Counted from the first letter of the stretch, positions 51,033 through 59,511 are shown. The stretch is 64,000 nucleotides of DNA from Noviherbaspirillum autotrophicum (GCF_000818395.1 NZ_JWJG01000028.1:1428222-1492221), one strand, 5' to 3'. Notes: generated by a model from the sequence alone, not told the origin. Translations and numbers: made by a program.

Positions 51033-51515
51033 ATGCCCGCATCAAAGAAACCGCGCCACAAGCGCAAGGTCAAGACCACCGGCAAGCGCACGTTGCGCAC
51101 CCAGCCGTGGAAGACACACGCGGTTTTCCGGCCGCTGGAAGCAATCCTCGACCAGCTGGAGAACGAAGGCACGCTCGTTGTCGTCGCACGCGGCAAGCAG
51201 GCCGGACTTCCCGTATTCCGTGTTGACGGCGAAAACACCTGGTATGCCGTCGGCCCGGCCCTACGCGGCCTGATCGAAACGTTCGAGCTGCACGAACAGC
51301 GCTCCGGCCGCGTAATGCCGCTGGAGCCGTTGCGGCGCCTGGTGACCAAGCTCGACGTCGATATGCCGATTTTCGAAGAAGACACCAAGGCAGTGCGCGC
51401 ATCGATGGCCGTACTGATTGAAGAATCACACAACCTGCCGCGCGATTACGCTGCGGATCTGGTCCAGGTTACGCAAACCGCAATTGAATTCGACCGATTG
51501 AAAGAGGCGGCATAA
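51033..51515 (+). CDS. Early protein of unknown function
   Basis: A 160-residue protein with a strongly basic start (KKPRHKRKVKTTGKRTLR) and HAVFRPLEAILDQLENEG. It starts two bases after the DUF3310 stop. The longer upstream open frame overlaps DUF3310 entirely and is rejected. The family is not recognised. Confidence 0.68.
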   Translation: MPASKKPRHKRKVKTTGKRTLRTQPWKTHAVFRPLEAILDQLENEGTLVVVARGKQAGLPVFRVDGENTWYAVGPALRGLIETFELHEQRSGRVMPLEPLRRLVTKLDVDMPIFEEDTKAVRASMAVLIEESHNLPRDYAADLVQVTQTAIEFDRLKEAA

Positions 51516-51542
51516 CCGTCGCCAGCATTCAAGGGATAACGT

Positions 51543-53282
51543 ATGAAGCGCGACATCTTCACCATGTCACTGGATCTCGGCCACGAGCTGGCGATCGACA
51601 ACTTTGCCGGTGGCGGCGGCGCATCCACCGGCATCTCCATGGGCTTGGGACGCGAAGTCGACGTGGCCATCAACCACGACGGCGAAGCGCTGGCCATGCA
51701 TGCAGCCAACCATCCGACGGCAGCGCACTACACCGAGGACGTCTTCAACGTGCACCCGGGCTTTGTTACGCGCCAGCTGCCCATCGGTCTCGCCTGGTTC
51801 AGCCCGGACTGCAAGCACTTCAGCAAGGCCAAGGGCAGCAAGCCGGTCGAAAAGAAGATTCGCGGTCTGGCATGGGTGACGCTGAAATGGGCAACGTTCC
51901 AGATGCCGCGCGTGATCGCGCTCGAGAACGTTGAAGAGTTTCAGGACTGGGGGCCGCTGGGCAGCGACAACAAGCCGCTGAAAGCAGAGAAAGGCCGCAC
52001 GTTCAAGGCCTTCGTGCTGGCGCTGACCACCGGCATTCCGACAGACCATCCGGACCTGAACGAAATTTACGACGTGCTCGGCCATGACTTCCCGATCGAG
52101 CGCCTGCATGCAGGTCTCGGCTATAAGGTCGAATGGAAAGTGCTGCGCGCCTGTGATTACGGCACTCCGACTATCCGCAAACGCCTGTTTCTAATCGCAC
52201 GGCGGGACGGTCGTCCGATTGTCTGGCCAACACCGACGCACGGCGACCCGAAGACCGACGCCGTCAAGTCGGGAAAGCTGCAGCCGTGGCGCACCGCCGC
52301 CGAGTGCATCGACTGGTCTATTTCTTGCCCGTCGATTTTCGAGCGCAAGAAGCCGCTGAAGGATGCGACCTTGCGCCGTATCGCCAAGGGCATCATGAAA
52401 TTCGTGGTGAACACTGATAGTCCGTTCATCGTCGGTGCCGGCGGGCCGATCTATTCCGGCAAGCCGACATCGACGGACAAGCCGTTCGGCACGCTGACCA
52501 CTGAGAACCACCGCGCACTGGTCCTTCCAACCCTGATGCATGTGACGCATCAGGGAGGTGACCGGACCGCATCGATTGAAACCCCGATTGCTACCGTAAC
52601 CGGCGCAAACCGTGGCGAGCAGGCGCTGATTACAGCCCACATTTCCACCTACTACGGCGATAAGCGCCCGGGTGACGTGCGCGGCTCCAGAATGGACGAG
52701 CCGATTGGCACGCAGACGACTGAAAACAGGCATGCCGTCGTGTCCGCATTTCTCGCCAAGCACTATGGCGGCCATGAGACTCCCGGCGCCTCGCTGCCAG
52801 ATCCGATGAGCACCATCACGGCACAAGACCACCATGCACTTGTTGCATCCCACCTGGTGAAGCTGCGGAACAACCAGTTCGGGCAGGACGCCCGCGAACC
52901 AATGCCTACTCTGACGGCCGGCGGCGGCCACGTTGGAGAAGTGCGCGCCTTCCTGGTCAAGTATTACAGCGAAGGAGGCCAATGGCAGGACCTACGCGAC
53001 CCGATGCATACGATGCCGACAAAGGACCGCCTCGGCTTGGTGACCATCCGCGGCGAGGACTACGCGATCGTCGACATCGGCATGCGCATGCTGACGCCGC
53101 GAGAGCTGGCGCGCGCGCAGGGTTTCCCTGACAGCTACATCCTCGATCCGGTCGTCAACGGCAAGCCGCTTTCCAAATCGGCGCAGGTCCGCATGATCGG
53201 CAATAGCGTCTGCCCGCCGATGGCGGCGGCACTTGTTGAGGCGAACTTCGCACATGAGCAACAGATCGCGAGGGCAGCATGA
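51543..53282 (+). CDS. DNA (cytosine-5) methyltransferase with repeated TRD-region insert
   Basis: A 579-residue C5 methyltransferase. Motif I is DNFAGGGGASTGISMGLG, the catalytic Cys is in SPDCKHFSKAKG near residue 89, motif VI is ALENVEEF and motif VIII RKRLFLIA. Motifs IX-X are RMLTPRELARAQGFPDSY and RMIGNSVCPP. Between VIII and IX, at about residues 311-501, six copies of a 30-37 residue unit of form P-x-x-T-x-T-x4-H occur. It probably protects phage DNA from restriction. The ATG at 51543 has GGGA upstream. Confidence 0.9.
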   Translation: MKRDIFTMSLDLGHELAIDNFAGGGGASTGISMGLGREVDVAINHDGEALAMHAANHPTAAHYTEDVFNVHPGFVTRQLPIGLAWFSPDCKHFSKAKGSKPVEKKIRGLAWVTLKWATFQMPRVIALENVEEFQDWGPLGSDNKPLKAEKGRTFKAFVLALTTGIPTDHPDLNEIYDVLGHDFPIERLHAGLGYKVEWKVLRACDYGTPTIRKRLFLIARRDGRPIVWPTPTHGDPKTDAVKSGKLQPWRTAAECIDWSISCPSIFERKKPLKDATLRRIAKGIMKFVVNTDSPFIVGAGGPIYSGKPTSTDKPFGTLTTENHRALVLPTLMHVTHQGGDRTASIETPIATVTGANRGEQALITAHISTYYGDKRPGDVRGSRMDEPIGTQTTENRHAVVSAFLAKHYGGHETPGASLPDPMSTITAQDHHALVASHLVKLRNNQFGQDAREPMPTLTAGGGHVGEVRAFLVKYYSEGGQWQDLRDPMHTMPTKDRLGLVTIRGEDYAIVDIGMRMLTPRELARAQGFPDSYILDPVVNGKPLSKSAQVRMIGNSVCPPMAAALVEANFAHEQQIARAA

Positions 53283-53566
53283 ACGATCGCCAATTTTCTC
53301 TGTTCGATACGACACCTGACGCCTTGCCGCGCATCGATTGGACCAGCCAGGTCTACAGCAAGGAATACAACGCTGCGCTCAACGCCATGCTGATCGATGC
53401 ATGCCGCCAGCAGCCAAAGTCCACGGCCGATCTGCACCAGGCGCAACTGGCGGAGTTCGGGCTCGGAGAAATCCCGCTGGGATGCCAACTCACCTTTCTA
53501 GCGGAAATCGGTAAGCTCCGCCGCAAGGTGGATAAAGCCTTTGTTTCGACATGGAGCGCAGCATGA
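53279..53566 (+). CDS. Small early protein after methyltransferase
   Basis: A 95-residue protein (MNDRQFSLFDTTPDALPRID). Its NDRQFSLFD start resembles a short linear peptide fused to a helical domain (QLTFLAEIGKLRRKVDK). It overlaps both neighbours by 4 bases. Function unknown. Confidence 0.65.
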   Translation: MNDRQFSLFDTTPDALPRIDWTSQVYSKEYNAALNAMLIDACRQQPKSTADLHQAQLAEFGLGEIPLGCQLTFLAEIGKLRRKVDKAFVSTWSAA

Positions 53567-54240
53567 AAGAACGCCCTATCCTTTTCAGCGCGCCGATGGT
53601 GCGCGCCATCCTTGACGGGACCAAGACGCAGACGAGGCGTGTGGTGAAACCGCAGCCGGTACTCAGACGTGACCTCAGCGTGTCGGACAACGAGCTTGCA
53701 TGGCAATTGTCGCCAGGCTCTTTCATCATCTGTCCGAACACTCGTGCACCGGAGGACTTCGAGAAGCGCAGTCCCTACGGACAGCCAGGCGGCCGCCTAT
53801 GGGTGCGGGAGACCTTCTGCCCGATCTACCCGCAGGATCCGACCTACAACGGTGGCGAGCCGATCGAGTACGACTATGCAGCCACCTACAAGCACGGTGA
53901 CCGGCTTGGCGACTCGCTCGGTATAAAGAAGGTTTGGAAGCCGTCGATCCACATGCCACGCGCCGCCTGCCGCATCGTCCTGGAGGTGACCGGCGTACGT
54001 GTTGAGCGGCTGCAGGACATCAGCGAGGCGGACGCGATCGCCGAGGGCATTGAGCGCAGCGGAGAGTGCAACTGGTGCGACTACCTCGATTATGGATACA
54101 ACGACTTCACCAACGCCAGGTATAGCTACCGCACGCTTTGGGAATCGATCAACGGCGCCGGCAGCTGGAATGCCAATCCGTGGGTGTGGGTAATCGAATT
54201 CAAGCGCGTCGACGCCGGCGCAATGAAGCAAGCAGCATAG
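53563..54240 (+). CDS. ASCH/PUA-like phage protein
   Basis: A 225-residue protein starting MKERPILFSAPMVRAILDGT then KTQTRRVVKPQP. This beginning and GRLWVRETFCPIYPQDP, RAACRIVLEVTGVRVERLQDIS and NPWVWVIEFKRV are typical of phage ASCH-like proteins. A nucleic-acid or modified-base binding role is expected from the fold. The ATG overlaps the preceding stop. Confidence 0.82.
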   Translation: MKERPILFSAPMVRAILDGTKTQTRRVVKPQPVLRRDLSVSDNELAWQLSPGSFIICPNTRAPEDFEKRSPYGQPGGRLWVRETFCPIYPQDPTYNGGEPIEYDYAATYKHGDRLGDSLGIKKVWKPSIHMPRAACRIVLEVTGVRVERLQDISEADAIAEGIERSGECNWCDYLDYGYNDFTNARYSYRTLWESINGAGSWNANPWVWVIEFKRVDAGAMKQAA

Positions 54241-54252
54241 TTGGAGAAACCG

Positions 54253-54486
54253 ATGAGCGCAGTATTAAAACCGATCTATTTGGACCTGCCGACGGTGGCG
54301 TCTGCAACGTCGCTGAGTGAAGCCAGCGTCAAAAAAATGGTTCGTGAAAACCTCTTCCCGAAGCCCCGAATGCTTTCCGGCCGCCGGGTCGCATGGCTGC
54401 TGAGGGAAATTGAGGAGTGGGCAGAAGCGCGTCCTATCTCCGACCTGCTCCCGCCGCCGAACGCCGGCGTCAGGAAAGAGAGTTAA
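54253..54486 (+). CDS. AlpA/Xis-like excisionase
   Basis: A 77-residue protein with a winged-helix pattern: PTVASATSLSEASVKKMVRENLFPKPRMLSGRRVAWLLREIEEWAEAR. Such small proteins act as recombination directionality factors. It converges with the integrase; the 3' ends overlap by 17 bases. GGAG precedes ATG 54253. Confidence 0.82.
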   Translation: MSAVLKPIYLDLPTVASATSLSEASVKKMVRENLFPKPRMLSGRRVAWLLREIEEWAEARPISDLLPPPNAGVRKES

Positions 54487-55756
54487 GCGTGTCATTCCAG
54501 CGGCGCAGCCACTCGACGCGCTCGGCATCGTATGAATGCCGGTTGTACACACCCTTCACGCCTGGCTGCATATGCCCGAGCACAGCTTCGGCCACGGAAT
54601 CCGGGCATCCGAGCGCAGCCAGCTGCGTGCGCACCGTGCGGCGCAGGTCATGCGGCGACCAGCGGGTCACCGGGAAGCGTGGACGCACCCGCTCCGGCAG
54701 CGTCATGGAATATGGCATATGCCAGTGCACGGACGTCTGAATGACCTTCTGTTGGATGTGCTTCTCCTTGCTAACCTGTGACTGGAACAGGTACCCGGTC
54801 TTATAAAGAGCATTCCGCCGCAGTACGATTTCCCGCGCTTTGCCAAATAACGGCACCCGCAGATCTGTCGCGTTGTCATGGCGTGCATTCTTCGTTTTCG
54901 ACTTCGGGCACGTCCACCATACGACGTCGTCAGCCTCGACACTGATCTCCTCAGCCGTCATTTGCACCAGCTCAGCCCCGCGACACCCCGTCCAGATATA
55001 GAGAGTAAGTACGTCGCAGACGTTGCGGCTCAAGTTCGGGAGAAAAGGGATCAGCTTGCGGAGTTCGTCCAGGGAGAGGTGGCGCTTTTCTACACCGACA
55101 TATTCACCCTGCAGTTTTTTTCCCTTTGAACGCAATTTCCCACGCATGACCCGGCGCCACCAATTTTGCGTTGTTTCCGGGATCCGGCCGGCATCGAGGG
55201 CATAGTCCCACGCCGCAGCCAGCTCGGCGCGCAACTTCCCGGCTTGCACAGGAATTTCGGCGTAGCTTTCCAAAAGATCAAAGGCCGCAGCACGAGTTAC
55301 CTTTTCAGCCGGCGTAGTTTTAAACTTCTGGTCGATCATGACGTCAAAGGTACGCCGCACTTCCTTGACGCCCCTTTCCTTACGCACGCGGTCCAAGTGC
55401 TTACAGTAGTCTTCGCACAACCTCTCGACGGTGTAGGTCTGGGCCTTTTCCCGTTTGCGCTTGATCTCCTCGGCGACTCGAAGTTCAGTGCGCTCGGACT
55501 TCTTTTCAGCGGCAATATCCTGCCCCTGGCTGCGCGCTTCCCTGGCCTGTTCCCACTCGACCACGGCCGCGTGGAATGACATCGCGGGCCACCTCCCGAT
55601 CTTCACCTGTTTCATCTTTCCGTCGACTGGGCTCTTGTACCGGTACGTCCACGTCTTGAACTGTATGCTCGACTCCAGACGCAGCCCCGGATGGTCTGCA
55701 AAGGTGATATGCTCCCCGGGTTTCAGGAGCTTGGCTGTTCTGGCGTCAAAGGTCAT
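54470..55756 (-). CDS. int: Tyrosine integrase (P4-like)
   Basis: A 428-residue integrase. The N-terminal DUF4102-type arm-binding domain is at about 1-95 and the core-binding domain at about 105-210. Catalytic residues are Arg259 (TGCRGAEL), His369 and Arg372 (SPHDLRRT), His395 (LGHMQPG) and Tyr404 (VYNRH). It catalyses site-specific recombination at the mutS core. Its start codon overlaps an arm-type site at 55756-55771, suggesting autorepression. Confidence 0.93.
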   Translation of the reverse strand: MTFDARTAKLLKPGEHITFADHPGLRLESSIQFKTWTYRYKSPVDGKMKQVKIGRWPAMSFHAAVVEWEQAREARSQGQDIAAEKKSERTELRVAEEIKRKREKAQTYTVERLCEDYCKHLDRVRKERGVKEVRRTFDVMIDQKFKTTPAEKVTRAAAFDLLESYAEIPVQAGKLRAELAAAWDYALDAGRIPETTQNWWRRVMRGKLRSKGKKLQGEYVGVEKRHLSLDELRKLIPFLPNLSRNVCDVLTLYIWTGCRGAELVQMTAEEISVEADDVVWWTCPKSKTKNARHDNATDLRVPLFGKAREIVLRRNALYKTGYLFQSQVSKEKHIQQKVIQTSVHWHMPYSMTLPERVRPRFPVTRWSPHDLRRTVRTQLAALGCPDSVAEAVLGHMQPGVKGVYNRHSYDAERVEWLRRWNDTLNSLS

Positions 55757-55833
55757 TTTGGCGTAGCTTTTATAACCGCCGGAGTGTCGGCGTAGGTCGC
55801 ACGGAAGTAGAAGACCTAAAAGTTACGCTAAAA
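55756..55833. promoter_or_regulatory. candidate integrase arm-type sites, right arm
   Basis: TTTTGGCGTAGCTTTT (55756-55771, inverted) and AAAAGTTACGCTAAAA (55818-55833) each match the left-arm site at 19273 at 15 of 16 positions. The first overlaps the integrase start codon. Confidence 0.6.
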
Positions 55834-55840
55834 CCTGAAC

Positions 55841-55877
55841 TGTTGCAATCTGTTGTTATCCGTTCTTATCTGAACGG
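55841..55877 (+). promoter_or_regulatory. 10-bp tandem repeats and hairpin upstream of phage mutS start
   Basis: TGTTGCAATC, TGTTGTTATC and CGTTCTTATC follow each other with 10-bp phasing. The last merges into a perfect hairpin CCGTTC-TTATCT-GAACGG (55860-55877). AAAGAGG follows, then the ATG at 55898. Possible excisionase or regulator binding sites, or a translational control hairpin. Confidence 0.45.
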
Positions 55878-55897
55878 CGAAAAGAGGTAAATAGGGA

Positions 55898-56017
55898 ATG
55901 GATAAGGAAATCAAAGAGTTAGGCGAGATTTCTGATAGGAATCAGGGACTTAAGAAGGACCAAATTTCCGGCCATACACCTATGATGCAGCAGGGTATTT
56001 CCCCTATGAGAACATAG
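55898..56017 (+). CDS. Phage-encoded alternative mutS 5' end
   Basis: ATG with AAAGAGG upstream opens a frame of 25 residues (MDKEIKELGEISDRNQGLKK, then DQISG) followed by HTPMMQQ, the same MutS motif interrupted at attL. At this phage-phage junction the frame continues into GISPMRT and stops. At a phage-host right junction the same frame would run straight into the rest of mutS and give a full-length MutS with a new N terminus. HTP is written with codons different from the host, so this is a separate coding sequence, not a copy of the target site. Confidence 0.8.
   Translation: MDKEIKELGEISDRNQGLKKDQISGHTPMMQQGISPMRT
55973..55993 (+). other. attP at the phage-phage junction
   Basis: CATACACCTATGATGCAGCAG (first 20 bases are the informative part) joins the phage right end to the phage left end. 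The ATGATGCAGCAG core is at 55982-55993. Confidence 0.82.
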
Positions 56018-56028
56018 GATCACTTTTT

Positions 56029-56057
56029 AAAAGTTACGCCAAAAACCACGCTAAAAC
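56029..56057 (+). promoter_or_regulatory. left-arm integrase sites, copy 2
   Basis: Same AAAAGTTACGCCAAAA and CACGCTAAAA motifs as at 19273-19301. With the right-arm sites at 55756-55833 they complete an attP-like arrangement on both sides of the core. Confidence 0.6.
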
Positions 56058-56132
56058 TAACTCCTTGCAGGCAATGCGTAACGAAATATTAGAGACTTTT
56101 TGGACTGGCACTCGTCTGGATAAAATAACCAG

Positions 56133-56351
56133 ATGAATACCCTACCCGTCATTAAGCAAGCATGTTTGGATGCCATGGAAGAATCGGAGGACAACGCCCC
56201 GGCATGGCGTGCGGCTTACGTGTCGATCGTTAATCCGCTTTCCGTGCTGGAAATGGCTGAGATCATCGAGGCCATGCTTGCCGAGCTGGAAACGCACCAC
56301 GACGCCGGCCCGCTGATCGACAACATCAAAGCGAGGCTTGGCATCGCATAG
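56133..56351 (+). CDS. Small phage protein of unknown function, copy 2
   Basis: Identical to the 72-residue product at 19377. Confidence 0.6.
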   Translation: MNTLPVIKQACLDAMEESEDNAPAWRAAYVSIVNPLSVLEMAEIIEAMLAELETHHDAGPLIDNIKARLGIA

Positions 56352-56365
56352 CTTCGATACATATA

Positions 56366-56381
56366 CTGTATACAAATACAG
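56366..56381 (+). promoter_or_regulatory. LexA (SOS) box, copy 2
   Basis: CTGTATACAAATACAG, as at 19610. Confidence 0.8.
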
Positions 56382-56398
56382 CATATTGAGCAGAAGAA

Positions 56399-56686
56399 AT
56401 GCCAGACCTCCCGCCTCCGCTTACTAAGGAAGAACTCCACGCAATCGGAGTCCGCAACAAGGGAAACAAAGACGTTGTCCGGTTGCTATGGGAAATCCGG
56501 CGTTATCATTCGATCGTGTCGCGGGCGCATCAGCTCGCGCACAGTGTTACACCAGGCGTCGGTGCGCTCGGCATCATCGCCAAAGCGCTGCTCAACGAAA
56601 TCAGGGGCGAGCCGGCTGTGCAGGCGAGAGAGCGACTGAACAACGAACTATTCGGACAGAAAGTCGAGCCCGGCGATGATGACTAA
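56399..56686 (+). CDS. Probable SOS-regulated small phage protein, copy 2
   Basis: Identical to the 95-residue product at 19643. Confidence 0.65.
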   Translation: MPDLPPPLTKEELHAIGVRNKGNKDVVRLLWEIRRYHSIVSRAHQLAHSVTPGVGALGIIAKALLNEIRGEPAVQARERLNNELFGQKVEPGDDD

Positions 56687-57426
56687 CGCACTTCGCTCCC
56701 TCTCATTTTTTCATCAATCGCTTTGCGCCATAGGCTATATCCCTCGCCGTTGAGGTGTATGCCGTCGTTTGTCACGCTTTGCTTCAACCCATCCGCGTCG
56801 GACAACTGAGCGTTTAGATCGACGTAGGCGATCTTCGACTCAGCCGCGAACGCCGCAAGTCGTTGATTCAATTCTCTGATCTTGGCGTTGTACTTCTTGC
56901 TACCAGCTTGCTTCGGACTGGTGTAGATAGTGGACTGAATGACCGGCACCACTCCATTATCGATCAGGAGATGCACAAATTTTTTGTAGTCTGCGAATGC
57001 CGCATCCGCGCTGCGCCCGACGAGGACATCGTTGACGCCGACCATGATGAAAGCCGTCTTCGCCTTTGTAAGCAATATCCCGTCCAACCTCTGCAGTAGC
57101 CCATAAGTCGTATCGCTGCTGATCCCCCGATTCGCGATCCTCACTCCGGGGAACATCTCATCCCAGCGGGCCTCATCCGTGATGGAGTCTCCGATCATTA
57201 CGACGTCAGCTGGTACGTGAAATGCTCGGAAGCTCGACGTTTTATCCTTCCAGCGCGGGTAATCGATAAGTCGGGAATCAGAACCCGGCGTCTCGCCTCT
57301 GCCAATTTGCTTAACCCACCCGTACACTTGGAACGGAAATAGCTGGTATTGCATCATAGCAACGCCGTAAAGGAAGGCTAAAATCAACGCTAGGCACGCC
57401 AATACGACCTTGGCAGCAGTTCTCAT
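56683..57426 (-). CDS. Membrane-anchored SGNH/GDSL esterase, copy 2
   Basis: Identical to the 247-residue product at 19927, with all SGNH catalytic residues. Confidence 0.8.
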   Translation of the reverse strand: MRTAAKVVLACLALILAFLYGVAMMQYQLFPFQVYGWVKQIGRGETPGSDSRLIDYPRWKDKTSSFRAFHVPADVVMIGDSITDEARWDEMFPGVRIANRGISSDTTYGLLQRLDGILLTKAKTAFIMVGVNDVLVGRSADAAFADYKKFVHLLIDNGVVPVIQSTIYTSPKQAGSKKYNAKIRELNQRLAAFAAESKIAYVDLNAQLSDADGLKQSVTNDGIHLNGEGYSLWRKAIDEKMRGSEVR

Positions 57427-57527
57427 TTCTCTATTACCCCCACATTCTTTAAGGATGAGGCGTGCAGTATAGCGGAATTGTATTATGGAAATAGTCGCAC
57501 TAGGAGCTCACTCGCCCAGAGAGTTTT

Positions 57528-58163
57528 ATGACCGTTTTATATAAATATCTTCGGAAAGAGCATACCCACCTTCTGCTGACTAGGGGGAACATGCGAATCG
57601 GCACGCTTTACGAATATCGAAACACTGAAATACATGGTGAGGTTATTGGCGACAACACAGAAGGCTATAAGACCAGATTTATGGAATTGAATGGCGCCCA
57701 CGTATGGACGTCGGAAACCCAGCCTGAATTCAGCAGGGGATTTCTTAAGATTGCCCCCGGCACAAAACTAACAGTTAGAGGTAATGGAACACTCACGGAA
57801 CCACACGAAAGCGTTAACTACTACCTATTTTGCGCCACGAAGGTTTTCAACAAGGAAGCGATGGACGAATTCAAGTACGACGCATGCATTGTCATCGAAC
57901 ATCCCGAAAAATTCTTCAGGGCTATATCGCGGACCATCAGGCACCAAGCTGCATTTGAGGGTATCTTTAACTGTCAGTACATTGGCCGCCGGATTTCGCA
58001 TGACGTTGATCCAGGGATTCCACCAGCAATCATCAAGGATCCGACTTACAAGAATCAGCAGGAAGTTCGTGGACTATGGAAGCCTTTGAAAGCCAACCCG
58101 TCACCGATGATCATCAATTGTCCTGACGCGGCTCGATATTGCAGCATGTATAAGCGACGGTGA
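57528..58163 (+). CDS. Orphan accessory protein (DUF2971-like N terminus), copy 2
   Basis: Identical to the 211-residue product at 20772. Confidence 0.6.
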   Translation: MTVLYKYLRKEHTHLLLTRGNMRIGTLYEYRNTEIHGEVIGDNTEGYKTRFMELNGAHVWTSETQPEFSRGFLKIAPGTKLTVRGNGTLTEPHESVNYYLFCATKVFNKEAMDEFKYDACIVIEHPEKFFRAISRTIRHQAAFEGIFNCQYIGRRISHDVDPGIPPAIIKDPTYKNQQEVRGLWKPLKANPSPMIINCPDAARYCSMYKRR

Positions 58164-58186
58164 CAGCTGCATGATGGTGCCGGCGT

Positions 58187-58642
58187 TCATTTCGGCCAAG
58201 CGTCTATCAGGGTTTGTCGGTCATTGACGAGTCGATCAGCCGTTTCCGCCATGCCTGAATATCTTGCTGTGCACTGGCTGAGTACGTCTGCGAGGGTATC
58301 GGCTCGCTGACGGCAGGCATCGGCGGCAAGCTCGGGCAGTTGCCGGCGGAGGTCTGCAATGTCGCCCCGCAGGCCGTCAGCAGCATTGTGAGCGGCAGCA
58401 GCGTCAGCGCGAATAGTTGCTTCACGTTTCGTTGCTTCATTTCTGGCATCCTCCAGTTGTTTATTCCAGGCCCGCTCCTTCAGGCGCGCGGTTTCGCTGG
58501 CCGTTGCGGCTGCTTCGACCTGGTCGCGCTCGATCTTGGCTATCTGCTGTCCAAGCCGCCAGCCATTGACATACCAACCGACGCCAAAAGCGAACCCGGC
58601 TCCGACCAGCTGAGCAAGAATGCGGAGCGCGAGGGAATTCAT
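58187..58642 (-). CDS. Rz-like i-spanin, copy 2
   Basis: Identical to the product at 21431-21886; same GGAGG before the ATG. Confidence 0.82.
   Translation of the reverse strand: MNSLALRILAQLVGAGFAFGVGWYVNGWRLGQQIAKIERDQVEAAATASETARLKERAWNKQLEDARNEATKREATIRADAAAAHNAADGLRGDIADLRRQLPELAADACRQRADTLADVLSQCTARYSGMAETADRLVNDRQTLIDAWPK
58207..58440 (-). CDS. Rz1-like o-spanin lipoprotein, copy 2
   Basis: Identical to the embedded lipoprotein at 21451-21684 (lipobox LLTACG). Confidence 0.82.
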   Translation of the reverse strand: MKQRNVKQLFALTLLPLTMLLTACGATLQTSAGNCPSLPPMPAVSEPIPSQTYSASAQQDIQAWRKRLIDSSMTDKP

Positions 58643-58731
58643 CGCTCGCCTCCGCAGCTGATAACCCAATACGGCACGCCGAAGAACAGGCATACAACCG
58701 ACAGGCAAAACAAATCGATGATCGTGATCAT
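58639..58731 (-). CDS. Tiny membrane peptide of lysis cassette, copy 2
   Basis: Same 30-residue ORF and AAAGGAGGTG ribosome site as at 21883-21975. Confidence 0.6.
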   Translation of the reverse strand: MITIIDLFCLSVVCLFFGVPYWVISCGGER

Positions 58732-59243
58732 GCCAACACCTCCTTTGCAATTTGAAACAACGCCAGCCGGTTGGCCAGCCCATTGATCCCGCCATTGATG
58801 CGCTTCGTGATCCGCACCTGGTCACCGGCGTCGGCCAGCTCATTCAAGCCGTGCGTTTTCCAGAACCAGCCCGCCGACCGGCATGCATTGACCGGCTCCT
58901 CGAGCAGCTCGGGGCGATGCACGCAATCGATGTTGAGCGCCATCATGCAGGCGATGTAATTCGCCTTCCCGGTAATCTGGATCAGGCCGCGCCCCTTGTA
59001 CTTCACGCCGTCGCCCGGCTCGGTGTTGCCTAGATCCGCGCGCCCCTCGTACGCCTTGCCGGAGGCGATTTCGCGCACGTAGAGCAGCTGCTCGGACTCG
59101 TGGCCGACCTGGGCGAGGAATGCCGCCTGCCGCGCCGGTGTGTTGATCTCGAATTCCTCCATGGCGGCGCACAGGGGCGAAAAAAAAGCCGCGATGCGCG
59201 GCTTGGCCAGGGGCATGATCTTCAGCAGTTCATCCGGCGTCAT
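58728..59243 (-). CDS. Endolysin, GH19 family, copy 2
   Basis: Identical to the product at 21972-22487. Confidence 0.88.
   Translation of the reverse strand: MTPDELLKIMPLAKPRIAAFFSPLCAAMEEFEINTPARQAAFLAQVGHESEQLLYVREIASGKAYEGRADLGNTEPGDGVKYKGRGLIQITGKANYIACMMALNIDCVHRPELLEEPVNACRSAGWFWKTHGLNELADAGDQVRITKRINGGINGLANRLALFQIAKEVLA
59180..59204 (-). terminator. intragenic terminator-like hairpin, copy 2
   Basis: Same 7-bp stem and eight-T run inside the endolysin gene as at 22424. Confidence 0.75.
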
Positions 59244-59511
59244 ACGCGCTCCTTTTCTCGCAGAAGGGACAATTCCGCCGTCGGTTCGCGAGGACGAACA
59301 GCGCGACGCCAACATTGCGCAGGACTTCCATCGGTGATGGGCTCGTCTGCCCGTACAGCGGACTGACTAGGACGGCCAGCGCCGCCGTCACGAGGAACAC
59401 CCAGGCGAGGCGGATACCGTGTCGCGTACATCTGGACATGCTGTTGATTGCGCCGAATAAGCCGCAGCCGAAAATGATCGCGGCAGCCAACATATTGATG
59501 GCGAGCATCAT
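59230..59511 (-). CDS. Small membrane protein of lysis cassette, copy 2
   Basis: Identical to the product at 22474-22755. Confidence 0.6.
   Translation of the reverse strand: MMLAINMLAAAIIFGCGLFGAINSMSRCTRHGIRLAWVFLVTAALAVLVSPLYGQTSPSPMEVLRNVGVALFVLANRRRNCPFCEKRSAYDAG

Larger units (their letters stand above)
19226..55981. mobile_element. Complete lambda/HK97-like siphovirus prophage, copy 1 (36,756 bp)
   Basis: It is bounded by attL at 19226 and by the restart of the same sequence at 55982. It contains integrase, excisionase, immunity, replication, antiterminator Q, HNH-terminase, portal, protease, capsid, non-contractile tail with tape measure, tail spike and lysis genes. All essential modules are present with no obvious frameshifted gene, so it looks inducible. 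Integration target is the 5' end of mutS. Confidence 0.93.
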
